Shown here: positions 1 to 9,705 of the stretch, in pieces | Position numbering within the stretch: the stretch's first letter is position 1 | Layout of the letters: every line of letters starts with the position of its first letter | Assembly (NCBI RefSeq): GCF_018991925.1 | Contig: NW_024711888.1 | Span: forward strand, 170,001-234,000 | DNA length: 64,000 nt | Direction: 5' to 3' | Source of the DNA: Homarus americanus | Taxonomy: Eukaryota; Arthropoda; Malacostraca; Decapoda; Nephropidae | The notes under the pieces: generated by a model | What the model saw: only the letters and a program-made list of their open reading frames with translations | Told to the model about the DNA's origin: nothing | The model's database searches: none | Made by a program: the position numbers and the translations under genes

Positions 1-289
1 GGTGAAGTCGGTATTATGTTAATGGTGCCTCTAATTGTACTTGTTATTCCGTTCTTGTACCTGTCCTTGTCCTACTATGTTCACCTGTAGAGGTGTGTTT
101 CTCATCCACGTTACTCCAGAATCACCAATAACACAGAAGCGGTAAGGAAGATGGCTGGCAATATGTCTCCCTCACCGCCCCTCCTCACCGCCCTCCTCAC
201 CCCCCAATGGCGGTGACTATGCTGGTATTGCAAGGATGGAACGAGCGGTGATGGCAGCCATATTGTACCCCCTTCTCCTGCTTGTCGCC
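1..289. other. No gene recognised; start of 3' intron flank
   Basis: Mixed-composition sequence with no supported exon. By gene order it should lie in the next DDR intron. Confidence 0.5.
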
Positions 290-555
290 GCCATATTGAA
301 TCCCTTCCCATAGTTACTGTGTCCGCCATATTGGTACACCACCCTCTTCCCATATTGGTACCCACCTGGCAATTACCGCCATATTGGTACACCACCTGGC
401 TGATCACCCCATATTTCACCACCGAACAGTCACCGCCATATTGGTACACCACAGCCACAGTTACTGCCATATTGGTGCCACGCCACTCACATTGCCACAG
501 TCACCCATATTATACCACCCTGGCCACAGTCACCGCCATATTGGAACATCCACTA
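290..555. repeat. Degenerate minisatellite based on CCGCCATATTGGTACACCA
   Basis: The phrase CCATATTGGTACC/CACCA recurs about ten times with irregular spacers (CAGTCACCG, CACAGTTACTG). Open frames through it are low-complexity and are not regarded as genes. Confidence 0.75.
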
Positions 556-611
556 GTGGCCGGGGGACAATGTGAATCACTAAATTATGGCTACACAGGA
601 AAGCCTCAACT

Positions 612-830
612 CAGTCACCCTTCCTTCCATAACCCCTCCCCTCTTTCCTCCCTAACCCTCCCATTCTTTCTCCCTTTCCCTTCTTCTCTTTCCTCCCTAC
701 CTCCCTCCCTCTTTTCTTCCCCTTCCCTCTTTGATCACTAACTATCATTCCTTCTCCTCCCCCCCCTTTCTTCCCCTCCCCTTTTCTTTCCCTCCCTTTC
801 TTTCCCTCCTTTCTTTCCCTCCCCCGGCAC
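612..830. repeat. Pyrimidine-rich (CCCTTTCT) tract
   Basis: The plus strand is almost only C and T, with recurring CCCTCC, TTTCTTCC and CTTTCCCTCC. It is a homopurine-homopyrimidine tract without a fixed period. Confidence 0.8.
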
Positions 831-998
831 CAGCTGACACCACCTGTTGTCTGTTCACCACGTTTCATTTATCGTTGGCAACACTGACCGACTCCGAGGA
901 CGGTATTGTAATTTATCGTTGGCAATACTGACGCTAAGGACGATCATTTGGCCACGAGAACCATGTCTTCTTGACCCCCGTGTGTGTTTATATTAGCC

Positions 999-1000
<2 letters not shown>

Positions 1001-1074
<74 letters not shown>
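1001..1074. repeat. (CA)n microsatellite
   Basis: Uninterrupted CA dinucleotides over about 74 bp. Confidence 0.98.
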
Positions 1075-1075
<1 letters not shown>

Positions 1076-1313
1076 CACATCATCACACGTCAGCCATCAC
1101 TCATACACACGGAATTAAATCATTCAACATGTAGGAAAACTCTTCGCCTTATCTCTCCTCTCTGTACACTTGATCTCACTTCTCTCAGTCTCTAGATCAA
1201 CACTCCTCCTGGTCTGTATCTCCTATGGTCTCCAAGGCGACCGTTACCACACAAATTCTTCACAGCGACATTGGAGACCAGCTTAATAATCTAGTACTCT
1301 AGTGTCTCTATCT

Positions 1314-2424
1314 GCCGTTGTGTTTAGTTGGCGCTGTAATATTAGTAGTTCTGCCTCTTGCCGCTGTGTTTCCTTGGCACTGTAATCTTAGTAGTTCTCC
1401 CTCTTGCCGCTTTGTTTAGTTGGCGCTGTGATCTTAGTAGTTCTGCCTCTCGCCGCTGTGTTTAGTTGGCGCTGTAATCTTAGTAGTTCTACCTCTTGCC
1501 GCTGTGTTTCCTTGGCACTGTAATCTTAGTAGTTCTTCCTCTGGCCGCTTTGTTTAGTTGGCGCTGTGATCTTAGTAGTTCTGCCTCTCGCCGCTGTGTT
1601 TAGTTGGCGCTGTGATCTTAGTAGTTCTACCTCTTGCCGCTGTGTTTCCTTGGCACTGTAATCTTAGTAGTTCTTCCTCTGGCCGCTTTGTTTAGTTGGC
1701 GCTGTAATCTTAGTAGTTCTACCTCTCACCGCTGCGTTTAGTTGGCGCTGTAATCTTAGTAGTTCTGCCTCTTGCCGCTGTGTTTCCTTTGGCACTGTAT
1801 CTTAGCAGTTCTCCTCTTGCCGCTTTGTTTAGTTGGCGCTGTGATCTTAGTAGTTCTTGCCTCTCGCCGCTGTGTTTGAAGGTTGGCGCTGTAATCTTAG
1901 GGTAGTTCTACCTCTGCCGCTGTGTTTCTTGGCACTGTAATCTTAGTAGTTCTTCCTCTCGCCGCTGTGTTTAGTTACGCTGTGATCTTAGTAGTTGTAC
2001 CTCTCGCCGCTGTGTTTAGTTGGCGCTGTGATCTTTTAGTGGGTAAGTAGTTCTACCTCTTTGCCGCTGTGTTTCTTGGCACTGTATCTTAGTAGTTCTT
2101 CTTCCTCTGGCCGCTTTGTTTAGTTGGCGCTGTGATCTTAGTAGTTCTACCTCTCGCCGCTGTGTTTAGTTGGCGCTGTGATCTTAGTAGTTCTACCTCT
2201 TGCCGCTGTGTTTCCTTGGCACTGTAATCTTAGTAGTTCTCCCTCTTGCCGCTTTGTTTAGTTGGCGCTGTGATCTTAGTAGTTCTACCTCTCGCCGCTG
2301 TGTTTAGTTGGCGCTGTGATCTTAGTAGTTCTACCTCTTGCCGCTGTGTTTCCTTGGCACTGTAATCTTAGTAGTTCTTCCTCTGGCCGCTGTGTTTAGT
2401 TGGCGCTGTAATCTTAGTATAGTT
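1314..2424. repeat. 46-bp minisatellite with three-unit higher-order pattern
   Basis: About 24 copies of a 46-bp unit running CCGCTGTGTTTAGTTGGCGC, TGTAATCTTAGTAGTTCT, then a CCTCT end. Three variants follow each other in order. One has CCGCTTTG with AGTTGGCGC, one has CCGCTGTG with AGTTGGCGC, and one has CCGCTGTG with CCTTGGCAC. This gives a period of about 138 bp. Small indels appear around 1790-2100. No coding potential was recognised. Confidence 0.95.
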
Positions 2425-2460
2425 TCCTTTTAATCCCCAAATGACGTTGAAATTCATGAG

Positions 2461-3178
2461 TCCAAATGTACTCAACAACTGTACTAAGAGGCCACATGTA
2501 CTCTACGACTGTACTAAGAGGCCACATGTACTCAACAACTGTACTAAAAGGTCACATGTACTCTACGACTGTACTAAGAGGCTACATATACAGTACTCCT
2601 CAAGTGTACTAAGAGGCCACATGTACTCAACAACTGTACTAAAAGGCCACATGTACTCTATAACTGTACTAAGAGGCCACATGTACTCAACAACTGTACT
2701 ATGAGGCCACATGTACTCAACAATTGTACTAAGAGGCCACATGTACTCCTCAACTGTACTAAGAGGTAACATGTACTCAACGTCTGTACTAAGAGACCAC
2801 ATGTACTCAACGATTGTCCTAAGAGGCCACATGTACTCCTCAACTGTTCTAAGAGGCCACATGTACTCAATGACTGTACTAAGAGGCCACATGCACTCAA
2901 TGACTGTACTAAGAGGCCACATGTACTCAATGACTGTACTAAGAGGCCACATGTACTCAATGGCTGTACTAAGAGGCCACATGCACTCAATGACTGTACT
3001 AAGAGGCCACATGTACTCCTCAACTGTACTAAGAGGCCACATGTACTCAATGGCTGTACTAAGAGGCCACATGTACTCAATGACTGTACTAAGAGGCCAC
3101 ATGTACTCAATGACTGTACTAAGAGGCCACATGTACTCATTGACTGCACTAAGAGGCCACATGTACTCAATGACTTGT
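2461..3178. repeat. 30-bp minisatellite (CTAAGAGGCCACATGTACTC)
   Basis: About 24 tandem copies of a 30-bp unit containing CTAAGAGGCCACATGTACTC with a variable CAACAACTGTA/CAATGACTGTA end. Because 30 is a multiple of 3, it stays open in several frames on both strands. The decapeptide repeats (for example MYSMTVLRGH) are treated as by-products. Confidence 0.96.
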
Positions 3179-3183
3179 AAAGA

Positions 3184-3318
3184 GTATGGTGGTAATAGTA
3201 GTGGTGATGGTGGTAGTGGCAGTGGTGGTAGCGGTGGAGGTAATAGTGGTGGTGATGGTGGTAGTCGTAGTGGTTAATAGTGGTGGTAGTAGTGGTCGTT
3301 GTGGTGGTGGCGGCAAGT
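3184..3318. repeat. GGT/AGT-rich trinucleotide tract
   Basis: Imperfect GGTGGTAGTAGT repeats follow directly after the 30-bp array. Confidence 0.85.
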
Positions 3319-3365
3319 GATGGATACGTTAATGGAGGCTGACAGCTGCGGCGCCTACCTGACTG

Positions 3366-3370
<5 letters not shown>

Positions 3371-3406
<36 letters not shown>
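3371..3406. repeat. (CT)n microsatellite
   Basis: Uninterrupted CT repeats. Confidence 0.95.
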
Positions 3407-3407
<1 letters not shown>

Positions 3408-3635
3408 GTATTCTCAAGTAATAGTAAGTGAACACTGGCGGGCCAACACCGTAGAGTTCTCAACGCCTAAAATCTCCTCCTCCAATACTACTTACTGCCT
3501 GGCTCTCTCCCTCACTAACACTACCCTCCTCCCCTTCACCAACATTACTCCTTGTTCCTCCTCCTCCAACAGTACTGCTCCCACGATGGGAATGAGGCCA
3601 CTACCTGTTGCTCCTTGTTTATCTGTGGACAGGCG

Positions 3636-4025
3636 CTGGTGGGGGAGGAGAGGGGGGAAGGAACTCACAGTAGCTGGGGAGACGGGGGAAGGTGGGGAAG
3701 GGAGGAGGGGGGGGCGGTAGTAGTCAGAAGAAGGAGGGGATGAAGATAAATGAAGGGGAAAGGATGGAATGGGAAGGAGAGAGGAAAGGCCAGGGAAAGG
3801 AGATGGAGGTGAGAGGAAGGGAAAGAAAGGGAGGTGAGGGCGGTAATAGTCTGAGAAAACAGGGAGGAAGGTAGAGGGGGGAATGAATGAGGAGGGGAAG
3901 GAGAGGGAGGCGAAGGAGGGGAACGAGAGGGAGGCGAAGGAGGGGAACGAGAGGGAGGCGAAGGAGGGGAACGAGAGGGAGGCGAAGGAGGGGAACGAGA
4001 GGGAGGTGAAGGGATGAGAAAGGAG
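3636..4025. repeat. Purine-rich tract with embedded 24-bp repeat
   Basis: A plus-strand GA-rich region. From about 3900 to 4005 a 24-bp unit, GAGGCGAAGGAGGGGAACGA plus GAGG, repeats about five times. Confidence 0.85.
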
Positions 4026-4123
4026 GAAGAAACTTAAACTTTATATAATTGATCAATTTACTGAACGCCCATCCCTCACCCCTCACCCTCCAGTCCTACC
4101 TTCCCCCATCTCTTCTCCAAGTG

Positions 4124-4126
<3 letters not shown>

Positions 4127-4206
<80 letters not shown>
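4127..4206. repeat. (GA)n microsatellite
   Basis: Uninterrupted GA repeats of about 80 bp. Confidence 0.97.
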
Positions 4207-4209
<3 letters not shown>

Positions 4210-5232
4210 CACGTTTCTCATTAACTGTTGCGTCCGTTTGTATGTTATCTAACGTGTCCAGGTAATATCTCACGGCACTTTCTGTGGCAGGAGATTTAAC
4301 ACCCTAATGACCAGGTGATGTGGAGTATTTTGTTGAGTTTAGACACCTGTTGTTGATGACTATACCTGGCGCCGGTGTACATTGATCATACCATTAAACT
4401 GTTTTACCTTTATGCTCAGATGATAATAGAATGTAATTATCACACTGACACTATATATTTACATTATATTTTAAGCTTGCAGTTCTATCTGAAGTATTTA
4501 CCTTTGTGTGAGTTATTACAGGTAAAGTAGGTTAACATGTGTTCAGTTTACAACACAACACAACACTTGTAACTCGACTCTCTTCATACTGTGGCATCGA
4601 ACCTTTGTCCTCGCAATTGTGGACTCAAGAGACCTCTCGTTTGTGTCACTGCCGCACCTACCACTACTATGAGAGTGCCACCCGCGCCTGGTCACCAACC
4701 TGTGGACCCAAAAACTATACAGAAAGAAGCATCGGACTCAGTTTGAACCCTTGTGTCGAAACTGAGAATTTACTGAGTACATTAAGGAGATCTCGACTGA
4801 AACCTTTTGAAACATCTGAACTAAATCAGTGACTTCACATACTATTCTACAATTCACTAGACTGAACCTTCAATTCGAACTCGTGTGTCGAAACATCTAA
4901 ACTTACGAACTACTGTATAGTATAAAACATTAGACACTGTTCGAATCATTGACTAATAGCCCCTGTACTTACATACCAAAACACAACGACTCGACTGAAC
5001 CCTATTCGAACCTTTACTTCTAATCCGTGAACGTATTATAACACAGCAAAGAAGCGCTGCACCTTTTTTCGAACCCTGGTATCGAAGCCTCGTACTCCAG
5101 GCAGCTCTTGACACGACTTCCTCCTCTCCCAGCTGCCCAAAGTACCGGGGAAAAAATATCGAGAAAAGTGAAAAATTTTGACACGACTTTTATAACACAA
5201 CATGTGGAGAGGTTCACCGACCTGTTGGTTGG
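4207..5232. other. Intron sequence without recognised gene
   Basis: Non-tandem sequence with moderate A+T. An open frame of 97 codons at 4539-4832 (plus) shows no family I recognise. The phrases TCGAAAC, TCGAACC and CTCGACTGAAC recur irregularly from 4570 to 5090, which suggests a decayed repeat rather than coding sequence. Confidence 0.5.
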
Positions 5233-5664
5233 AGGAATGAACCGCGGATCACCAAGAACCGCGGATCACCAAGAACCACAGCTCACCAAGAACCGTGGAT
5301 CACCAAGAACCGCGGATCACCAAGAACCACAGATCACCAAGACAAGAACCACAGATCACCAAGACAAGAACCACAGATCACCAAGACAAGAACCACAGAT
5401 CACCAAGAACCATAAATTACCAAGACATGAACCACAGATCACCAAGAACCATAGATTACCAAGACATGAACCACAGATCACCAAGACAAGAACCACAGAT
5501 CACCAAGCACATGAACCACAGATCACCAAGACAAGAACCACAGATCACCAAGACAAGAACCACAGATCACCAACACATGAACCACAGATCACCAAGACAA
5601 GAACCACAGCTCACCAAGACAAGAACCACAGATCACCAAGACAAGAACCACAGATCACCAAGTC
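5233..5664. repeat. 22-bp minisatellite (ACCAAGACAAGAACCACAGA)
   Basis: About 20 copies built from GATCACCAAGACAAGAACCACA, with shorter forms GATCACCAAGAACC and a variant CCAAGACATGAACC. Period shifts of 5-6 bp occur. Open frames through it encode simple H-Q-E-P repeats and are not regarded as genes. Confidence 0.93.
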
Positions 5665-6066
5665 AACTAGAGAACTGTACCATAATAAATCACCAAAAAG
5701 TATTGAGAAAATCGATTTTTTTGGGTGGGACTTTCACTGTACGTTAGTACAAACTTTCACTTTCATTAAATACAAAGTTTTCACCTCTTTCACATAGAAA
5801 CTTTTCCCTTTCTTTAGATTTAGACTTTCACTTCACTTCACTTATATGACAACTTTTTGACTTCACTTATATAACAACTTTTTGGCTTCACTTAGATATA
5901 GACTTTTTTTTACCTTTTTTTACATTCAAACATTCACTTCACAAACTTTTCTCTAATACTTTTCGAGTGAATAGAGAGAGAGAGAGAGAGTGTAAATACT
6001 GGCTCATCCGTACCTAGCAGCTAACCGCCCCCCCCCGGCACACACACCGACACAGGTAAACAAGCA
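5665..6066. other. A/T-rich stretch, no gene recognised
   Basis: ACTTTCACTT and ACTTTTTG phrases recur loosely from 5730 to 5960. A short (GA)n lies at about 5972-5991. Confidence 0.5.
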
Positions 6067-6176
6067 ATATCTTTCTTCTTCTTCCTCCTCCTACTCCTCT
6101 TCTTCCTCCTTCTCTTCTTCCTCCTCCTCCTCCTCCTCTTCTTCTTCCTCCTCCTCCTCCTCTTCTTCCTCCTCCT
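6067..6176. repeat. CTT/CCT trinucleotide tract
   Basis: Compound TTC/CTC repeat of about 110 bp. Confidence 0.9.
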
Positions 6177-6234
6177 GCATAATTTAACACGCTGACCAAC
6201 GCTCCACACCACAATATTTCTCACCATGTTAAAC

Positions 6235-6400
6235 CGGGAGGAAGAGAGAGAGAAGGAGGAGGAAGAGGGAGAGAAGGAGGAGGAAGAGAGAGAGAAGGAG
6301 GAGGAAGAGGGAGAGAAGGAGGAGGAAGAGGGAGAAGAGAAGATGAGGAAAAGTAAAGATCCTTACACTAAGACCGAGAGAGAGAGAGAGAGAGAGAGAG
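6235..6400. repeat. GGAGGAAGAGAGA repeat and (GA)n
   Basis: GAGAAGGAGGAGGAAGAG repeats about five times and is followed by (GA)n at about 6376-6402, close to the donor of the DDR exon at 6445. Confidence 0.9.
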
Positions 6401-6439
6401 AGCAGTTAACACGTGACGACGACGATAATGAGGATGCAG

Positions 6440-6445
6440 ACTTAC
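6440..6445 (-). other. 5' splice site GTAAGT
   Basis: On the minus strand, TACACAG|GTAAGTCTGC is a consensus donor that ends the exon in phase 1. The following exon was not found in 1-6439. Confidence 0.85.
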
Positions 6446-6593
6446 CTGTGTACGGGCAGCCAATCACCTCGACTCTCATACACACGGTGCGAGGGTGAGG
6501 TGAGAAGGGGACAAACCGGATCTTGGACGCCAGGATGGGAGGTATCAATTCATTCTTCACCACCATGTATGTGTTCACGTTCCCCTTCAAGAT
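6446..6593 (-). CDS. Ddr: Discoidin domain receptor-like exon (C-terminal end of discoidin domain)
   Basis: This internal exon of 148 bp encodes 49 residues plus one base. It starts ILKGNVNTY, continues through ELIPPILASKIRFVPF and ends RTVCMRVEVIGCPYT. This is the typical end of a DDR discoidin domain: a G-N turn, PPI-x-A-x-x-(V/I)RF-x-P, then the VC-x-RVE-x-x-GC strand. By DDR knowledge, the Cys of TVC pairs with AWCP of the preceding exon. The final GC Cys pairs with an N-terminal Cys, which must lie in an exon outside this window. The acceptor is TTTTTTGTTGCAG ending at 6594 and the donor is ACAG|GTAAGT at 6445. It enters in phase 0, matching the exit phase of the 56.7-kb exon, and leaves in phase 1. 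The protein sequence of the two exons joins without a gap relative to the family. The 51-bp array begins directly at its acceptor. Confidence 0.88.
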
Positions 6594-6610
6594 CTGCAAC
6601 AAAAAAGAAC
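6594..6610 (-). other. 3' splice site with T-rich tract
   Basis: Minus-strand sequence GTTCTTTTTTGTTGCAG lies immediately before ATC TTG AAG of the exon. The polypyrimidine run is short and directly adjoins the last copy of the 51-bp array. Confidence 0.88.
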
Positions 6611-7422
6611 AAGAGCATGGGTTTAGTTCTTTAAGACCACCTTCAGGATATGCTAGAGAACAAGAGCATGGGTTTAGTTCTTCAAGACCGCCTTCAGGAT
6701 ATGCTAGAGAACAAGAGCATGGGTTTAGTTATTTAAGACCACCTTCAGGATATGCTAGAGAACAAGAGCATGGGTTTAGTTATTTAAGACCACCTTCAGG
6801 ATATGCTAGAGAACAAGAGCGTGGGTTTAGTTCTTTAAGACCACCTTCAGGATATGCTAGAGAATAAGAGCATGGGTTTAGTTCTTCAAGACCACCTTCA
6901 GGATATGCTAGAGAACAAGAGCATGGGTTTAGTTCTTTAAGACCACCTTCAGGATATGCTAGAGAACAAGAGCATGGGTTTAGTTCTTTAAGACCACCTT
7001 CAGGATATGCTAGAGAACAAGAGCATGGGTTTAGTTCTTCAAGACCACCTTCAGGATATGCTAGAGAACAAGAGCATGGGTTTAGTTCTTCAAGACCACC
7101 TTCCAGGATATGCCAGGAGAATCAAGGAGCATGGGTTTAGCTCCTTCAAGACCACCTTCAGGATATGCTAGAGAACAAGAGCATGGGTTTAGTTCTTCAA
7201 GACCACCTTCAGGATATGCTAGAGAACAAGAGCATGGGTTTAGTTCTTCAAGACCACCTTCAGGATATGCTAGAGAACAAGAGCATGGGTTTAGTTCTTC
7301 AAGACCACCTTCAGGATATGCTAGAGAACAAGAGCATGGGTTTAGTTCTTCAAGACCACCTTCAGGATATGCTAGAGAACAAGAGCATGGGTTTAGTTCT
7401 TTAAGACCACCTTCAGGACAGG
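6603..7422. repeat. 51-bp minisatellite abutting the DDR 3' splice site
   Basis: About 16 tandem copies of a 51-bp unit. On the plus strand it contains GAGCATGGGTTTAGTTCTTC, AAGACCACCTTCAGGATATG and CTAGAGAACAA. On the minus (transcribed) strand each unit reads TTGTTCTCTAG then CATATCCTGAAGG, which resembles the true acceptor and the exon start ATCTTGAAGG. The unit is a multiple of 3 and open on both strands, so 17-residue repeats appear in translation. A few indels (near 6862 and 7100-7130) break the frame. Confidence 0.96.
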
Positions 7423-7573
7423 ACAAAAAAAAATTGAACAAAATGTCATCTCGTTCTGTTCGTTTGTTCATCAAGGTAGACAAGAATAAGTAGTAAAGTG
7501 GGATTAATTTTATATCACGGAATATCAAGAACACAATGTTATTTTGTTCTTCTGGTAGTTGGTGTTCCTTGGG

Positions 7574-7694
<121 letters not shown>

Positions 7695-7719
7695 TCTCAA
7701 CCTTCCTAACTATTACTTC

Positions 7720-8085
7720 TCCCCCAGCTCTCTCCTTCCCTGTCTCCTCACCTTACCTCTCTTACCTTTCTTTCTCTCTCCTACTTTCTCTTCTTCCAAT
7801 TCTCCTCCTCACTTTCCTCACCTTCCCAACCCCACTTCACCACTTCTCCATCCCCTCCCAACCCCCCCATCCACTCACCCCCAACCCTCCTCCCTCCCAC
7901 ATCGCCTCCCTCCCTCCCCACCCACCACCTCCACCTCTTACTAACACTGCCTCCTCCCCCTCCCCTCCTCCTCCTCCCACGCCCTCCTCCTCCTCCTCCC
8001 CACGCCCTCCTCCCCAGCCCCCTCCCTCCTCACGCCCTCCTCCCACGCCCTCCTCCTCGTCTTCACCACCCAAAGCCTCCCTAAG
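7720..8085. repeat. Pyrimidine-rich CCTCC tract
   Basis: Plus strand C/T-rich. From about 7945 to 8070 CCTCCTCCTCCCACG recurs. Confidence 0.85.
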
Positions 8086-8139
8086 GTAGAGCCCCATGAA
8101 AGCCTTCACTCAGACTCTCTTATTAAGTAAGACTCCTGT

Positions 8140-8372
8140 TCCACACTGCACACAGACTCACGCACACCACACCTGTTGCTCCCACACCTGTACACAGACT
8201 CACGCACATGTCTACACCTGTTGCCCCACACTTGTACACAGACTCTACGCACATGTCTACACCTGTTGCTCCTACACCTGTACACACAGACTCTCACGCA
8301 CATGTCTACACCTGTTGCTCCCACACCTGTACACACAGACTTTCACGCACATGTCTACACCTGTTTCAAATA
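8140..8372. repeat. About 48-bp minisatellite with CACCTGT boxes
   Basis: Five to six copies of CATGTCTACACCTGTTGCTC followed by CACACCTGTACACACAGACTC. It is flanked by CA-rich sequence. Confidence 0.88.
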
Positions 8373-8384
8373 CAATTCTTTCGT

Positions 8385-8497
8385 ACACACACACATACAC
8401 ACACACACGCTTTCAATGTGTATACACAGCCGCATATATGTCCAATTGCAGGTGTGACAATGAATAACACATTGTCGTGCAGACTTTTGAGGTAAGT

Positions 8498-8549
<52 letters not shown>
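8385..8549. repeat. Two (CA)n tracts
   Basis: CA repeats at about 8385-8410 and 8501-8549, separated by non-repetitive sequence. Confidence 0.93.
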
Positions 8550-8607
8550 GGGCAAATCATTTATGTAAACAAGAACAGACACACCTGTTCTATATAATTA
8601 TGCTATA

Positions 8608-8695
8608 CACCTGTTATTATATTATATTATATTATATTATTTTATATTATTTTATATATTAATTATATTATATTATGTTATGTTATGTTATATTA
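8608..8695. repeat. (TATTA)n A/T-rich satellite
   Basis: ATTAT/TATTA pentamer repeats with TTTTA and TGTTA variants. Confidence 0.9.
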
Positions 8696-8699
8696 GACC

Positions 8700-8965
8700 C
8701 CAAACCTTCCCTCCCTCACACTCCTCTCCCCACCTCCCTCCCCCTCCCCACACCTCCCTCCCTCCCTCCATCTCCCCTCCCCACCTCTTTGCCCACATTC
8801 CACTCTCCATCCCCCCTCTTCCCCCCTCACTCCCTCCCCACACTCTCTCTCCCTCATTCTCCCACCCTCCCACTTCCCACCACCTCCGTCACTTTCCACC
8901 CTCCCACCACCCTTCCCACCTCCCACCTCCTCCTCACTTTCCCCCCTCCCCACTCCCCACCCACC
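8700..8965. repeat. Pyrimidine-rich CTCCCCAC tract
   Basis: Almost pure C/T/A plus strand with CCTCCCTCCCC and CTCCCCACAC phrases. Confidence 0.83.
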
Positions 8966-9039
8966 AGCAACACAACATACAGCTACACCTCATCACGGCT
9001 TGTTGCTTCTGACACCACTGTATACCTTCTGTCCTGTTG

Positions 9040-9640
9040 TACACCCCACCACCCACTTCACCCAGGACTAAACCACACCTACACTACACCCAGCACTACA
9101 CACAGCTCCTACACCCACTAACCACACCAACACTACATTACACTGCACCATACACTACACACACCCACACTACACACCAGCACACACACAGCTCACACCC
9201 ACTAACCGGCCACCAACACTACATTACACTGCACCATACACTACATTACACCTACACTATACCCAGCACTACACCCAGCACTGCACTACACCCAGCACGC
9301 ACACAGCACACCACACCCAGCACTGCACCACACCCACTGCACACCCACACCACACCCAGCACACCCAGCACTGCACACCCAGCACTACACACACCCAGCA
9401 CACCCAGCACTGCACCACACACCCACCACACTGCACTGCACCGCACCACACCCACTGCACACCCAGCACTGCACCACACCCAGCACACCCACACTGCACT
9501 ACACCCAGCACCACACCCAGCACCACACCCCAGCACTGCACTACACCCAGCACTGACCACACCCAGCACTGCACCACACCAGCACTGCAATCAGCACTGC
9601 ACCACACCCAGCACCACTACACCCAGCACTGCACTATAAG
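9040..9640. repeat. Minisatellite of CCAGCACTGCACCACACC units
   Basis: Irregular units of CACCCAGCACTGCACTACA, with an earlier CACTAACCRCACCAACACTACATTACA dimer at 9110-9260. Open frames (H, T, P-rich) are by-products. Confidence 0.9.
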
Positions 9641-9705
9641 TACACACAAGGCAGGTGGAGATGCCACTTAATCAGGTCATACAAAGGGGGGTAATATATC
9701 ACAAC

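Noticed and set aside
4539..4832. 97-codon plus frame as a gene
   Set aside because: No recognisable domain, no splice or promoter support, and recurrent TCGAAC-type phrases point to decayed repeat.
6523..7493. Plus-strand protein with 17-residue GFSSSRPPSGYAREQEH repeats
   Set aside because: The array lies in the intron next to a minus-strand exon; the opposite strand is equally open and indels interrupt both.
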